Positions 63,510-64,000 of a DNA stretch of 64,000 bases are shown here, piece after piece. The notes beneath the pieces were generated by a model. It was not told the DNA's origin and searched no databases. It saw nothing but the letters and a program-made list of their open reading frames with translations. Both the position numbers and the translations under genes were made by a program. The stretch's first letter is position 1, and each line of letters opens with the position of its first letter. This stretch comes from Prostheceraeus crozeri (taxonomy: Eukaryota; Platyhelminthes; Polycladida; Euryleptidae): positions 113,447 to 177,446 of the forward strand of contig CAJQUW010011242.1 of assembly GCA_907163375.1 (NCBI GenBank), read 5' to 3'.

Positions 63510-63645
63510 GGATCAAATGTTTAGACCACGCTCTGATCTCCCATGATCTAAACGAGATTTGCAAACATGAAGATGCAAACTTCAATGCCCCAATTGCAAA
63601 TTCAGATCATGTTGTCATTTATCTGAATCCAACAATATAGGAAAT
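63510..63645 (+). mobile_element. Possible LINE endonuclease fragment
   Basis: Short frame MRIKCLDHALISHDLNEI ... NAPIANSDHVVIYL resembles the SDH end of APE endonuclease domains. Directly follows the tail of the previous LINE, suggesting a second, head-to-tail copy. Weak evidence. Confidence 0.35.
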
Positions 63646-64000
63646 TATAATTGTCACATTCAAAAAAATACATGACTTTAGGCGATCTGGTCTCGATGCT
63701 CTTCGAAGCTATTTTTGTCCGCATCGACTAGGAGAGATTTATTGATGCTAGAATGAACGCAAATGATTTGTACGAAACTTTCTGCATTATTATGCTCACT
63801 TGGATAGATTTTCGCAATTCCTAGAGGGTCCGTTCAAATGTCACCAAGCGATACAGAATGGCTATCACCCCTTAATAAGTCATTAATTGATTAACGTTGG
63901 GGTCATAGATTTTTGAGAGACTTGTTTTACAAACAATGTGGGGCAAAATTGAAAAAACCTTGATGATAGTCAGCATGGCTTCCGACAGTCTCACTCTACT
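63646..64000. other. No gene recognised
   Basis: AT-rich; no ORF of note. It could continue the second LINE. Confidence 0.35.

Overview
The window is a piece of a metazoan nuclear genome, most likely an aquatic invertebrate. It is AT-rich, has spliceosomal GT-AG introns, several APE-type non-LTR retrotransposon (LINE) pieces with (ATT)n tails, a Tc1/mariner-type transposon and foldback elements. No host protein-coding gene was recognised. The species cannot be told from the sequence. About 43 kb is occupied by two related Polinton/Maverick elements, treated here as fossils.

Element A (from before base 1 to about 19,463) has one end inside the window. It holds an intron-bearing protein-primed DNA polymerase B gene with breaks (about 2,941-8,478) and a remnant of a structural gene. 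A 3.8 kb minisatellite sits where the morphogenesis genes would be expected. A nearly perfect 1.9 kb inverted repeat (1-1,908 and 13,833-15,742) continues on the right into tandem cassettes (15,691-16,640) and 325-bp repeats punctuated by G-runs (17,050-19,440).

Element B (about 32,520-55,965, 23.4 kb) has both ends, with G-run-rich terminal inverted repeats. It carries the full Polinton set: polymerase B (broken), a paralogous pair of structural-type proteins, adenovirus-type protease, F54H12.2-like capsid protein, basic core-type proteins, retrovirus-type integrase with chromodomain, FtsK/HerA packaging ATPase, an exonuclease-like protein and two RING-like proteins. Shared parts of A and B are almost identical, so both are young.

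The most interesting layer is gene expression. Element B encodes a protein that aligns with both repeats of TATA-binding protein (46,498-47,043). Element genes start from clear TATA boxes. Several first exons are tiny and end at a splice donor, and two unrelated genes share one leader and ATG/intron junction. A set of small ORFs is separated by nearly identical spacers. Each spacer holds a hairpin matching 15 of 16 positions of the histone mRNA 3' stem-loop, and hairpins with a constant CTAT loop but changing stems. This looks like a modular TATA-to-stem-loop cassette system at the element ends.

Between the Polintons (19,464-32,519) lie a LINE 3' fragment (20,868-21,625), a possible hAT-like element (27,040-29,801) and a 599-bp foldback element with a 6-bp target duplication (29,921-30,519). 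Right of element B is an antisense LINE (56,105-60,565), split at a TA by a mariner-type transposon (56,982-58,972) that has itself taken an insertion in one terminal repeat. Then come a tRNA-like pseudogene (61,287-61,355) and two more LINE fragments.
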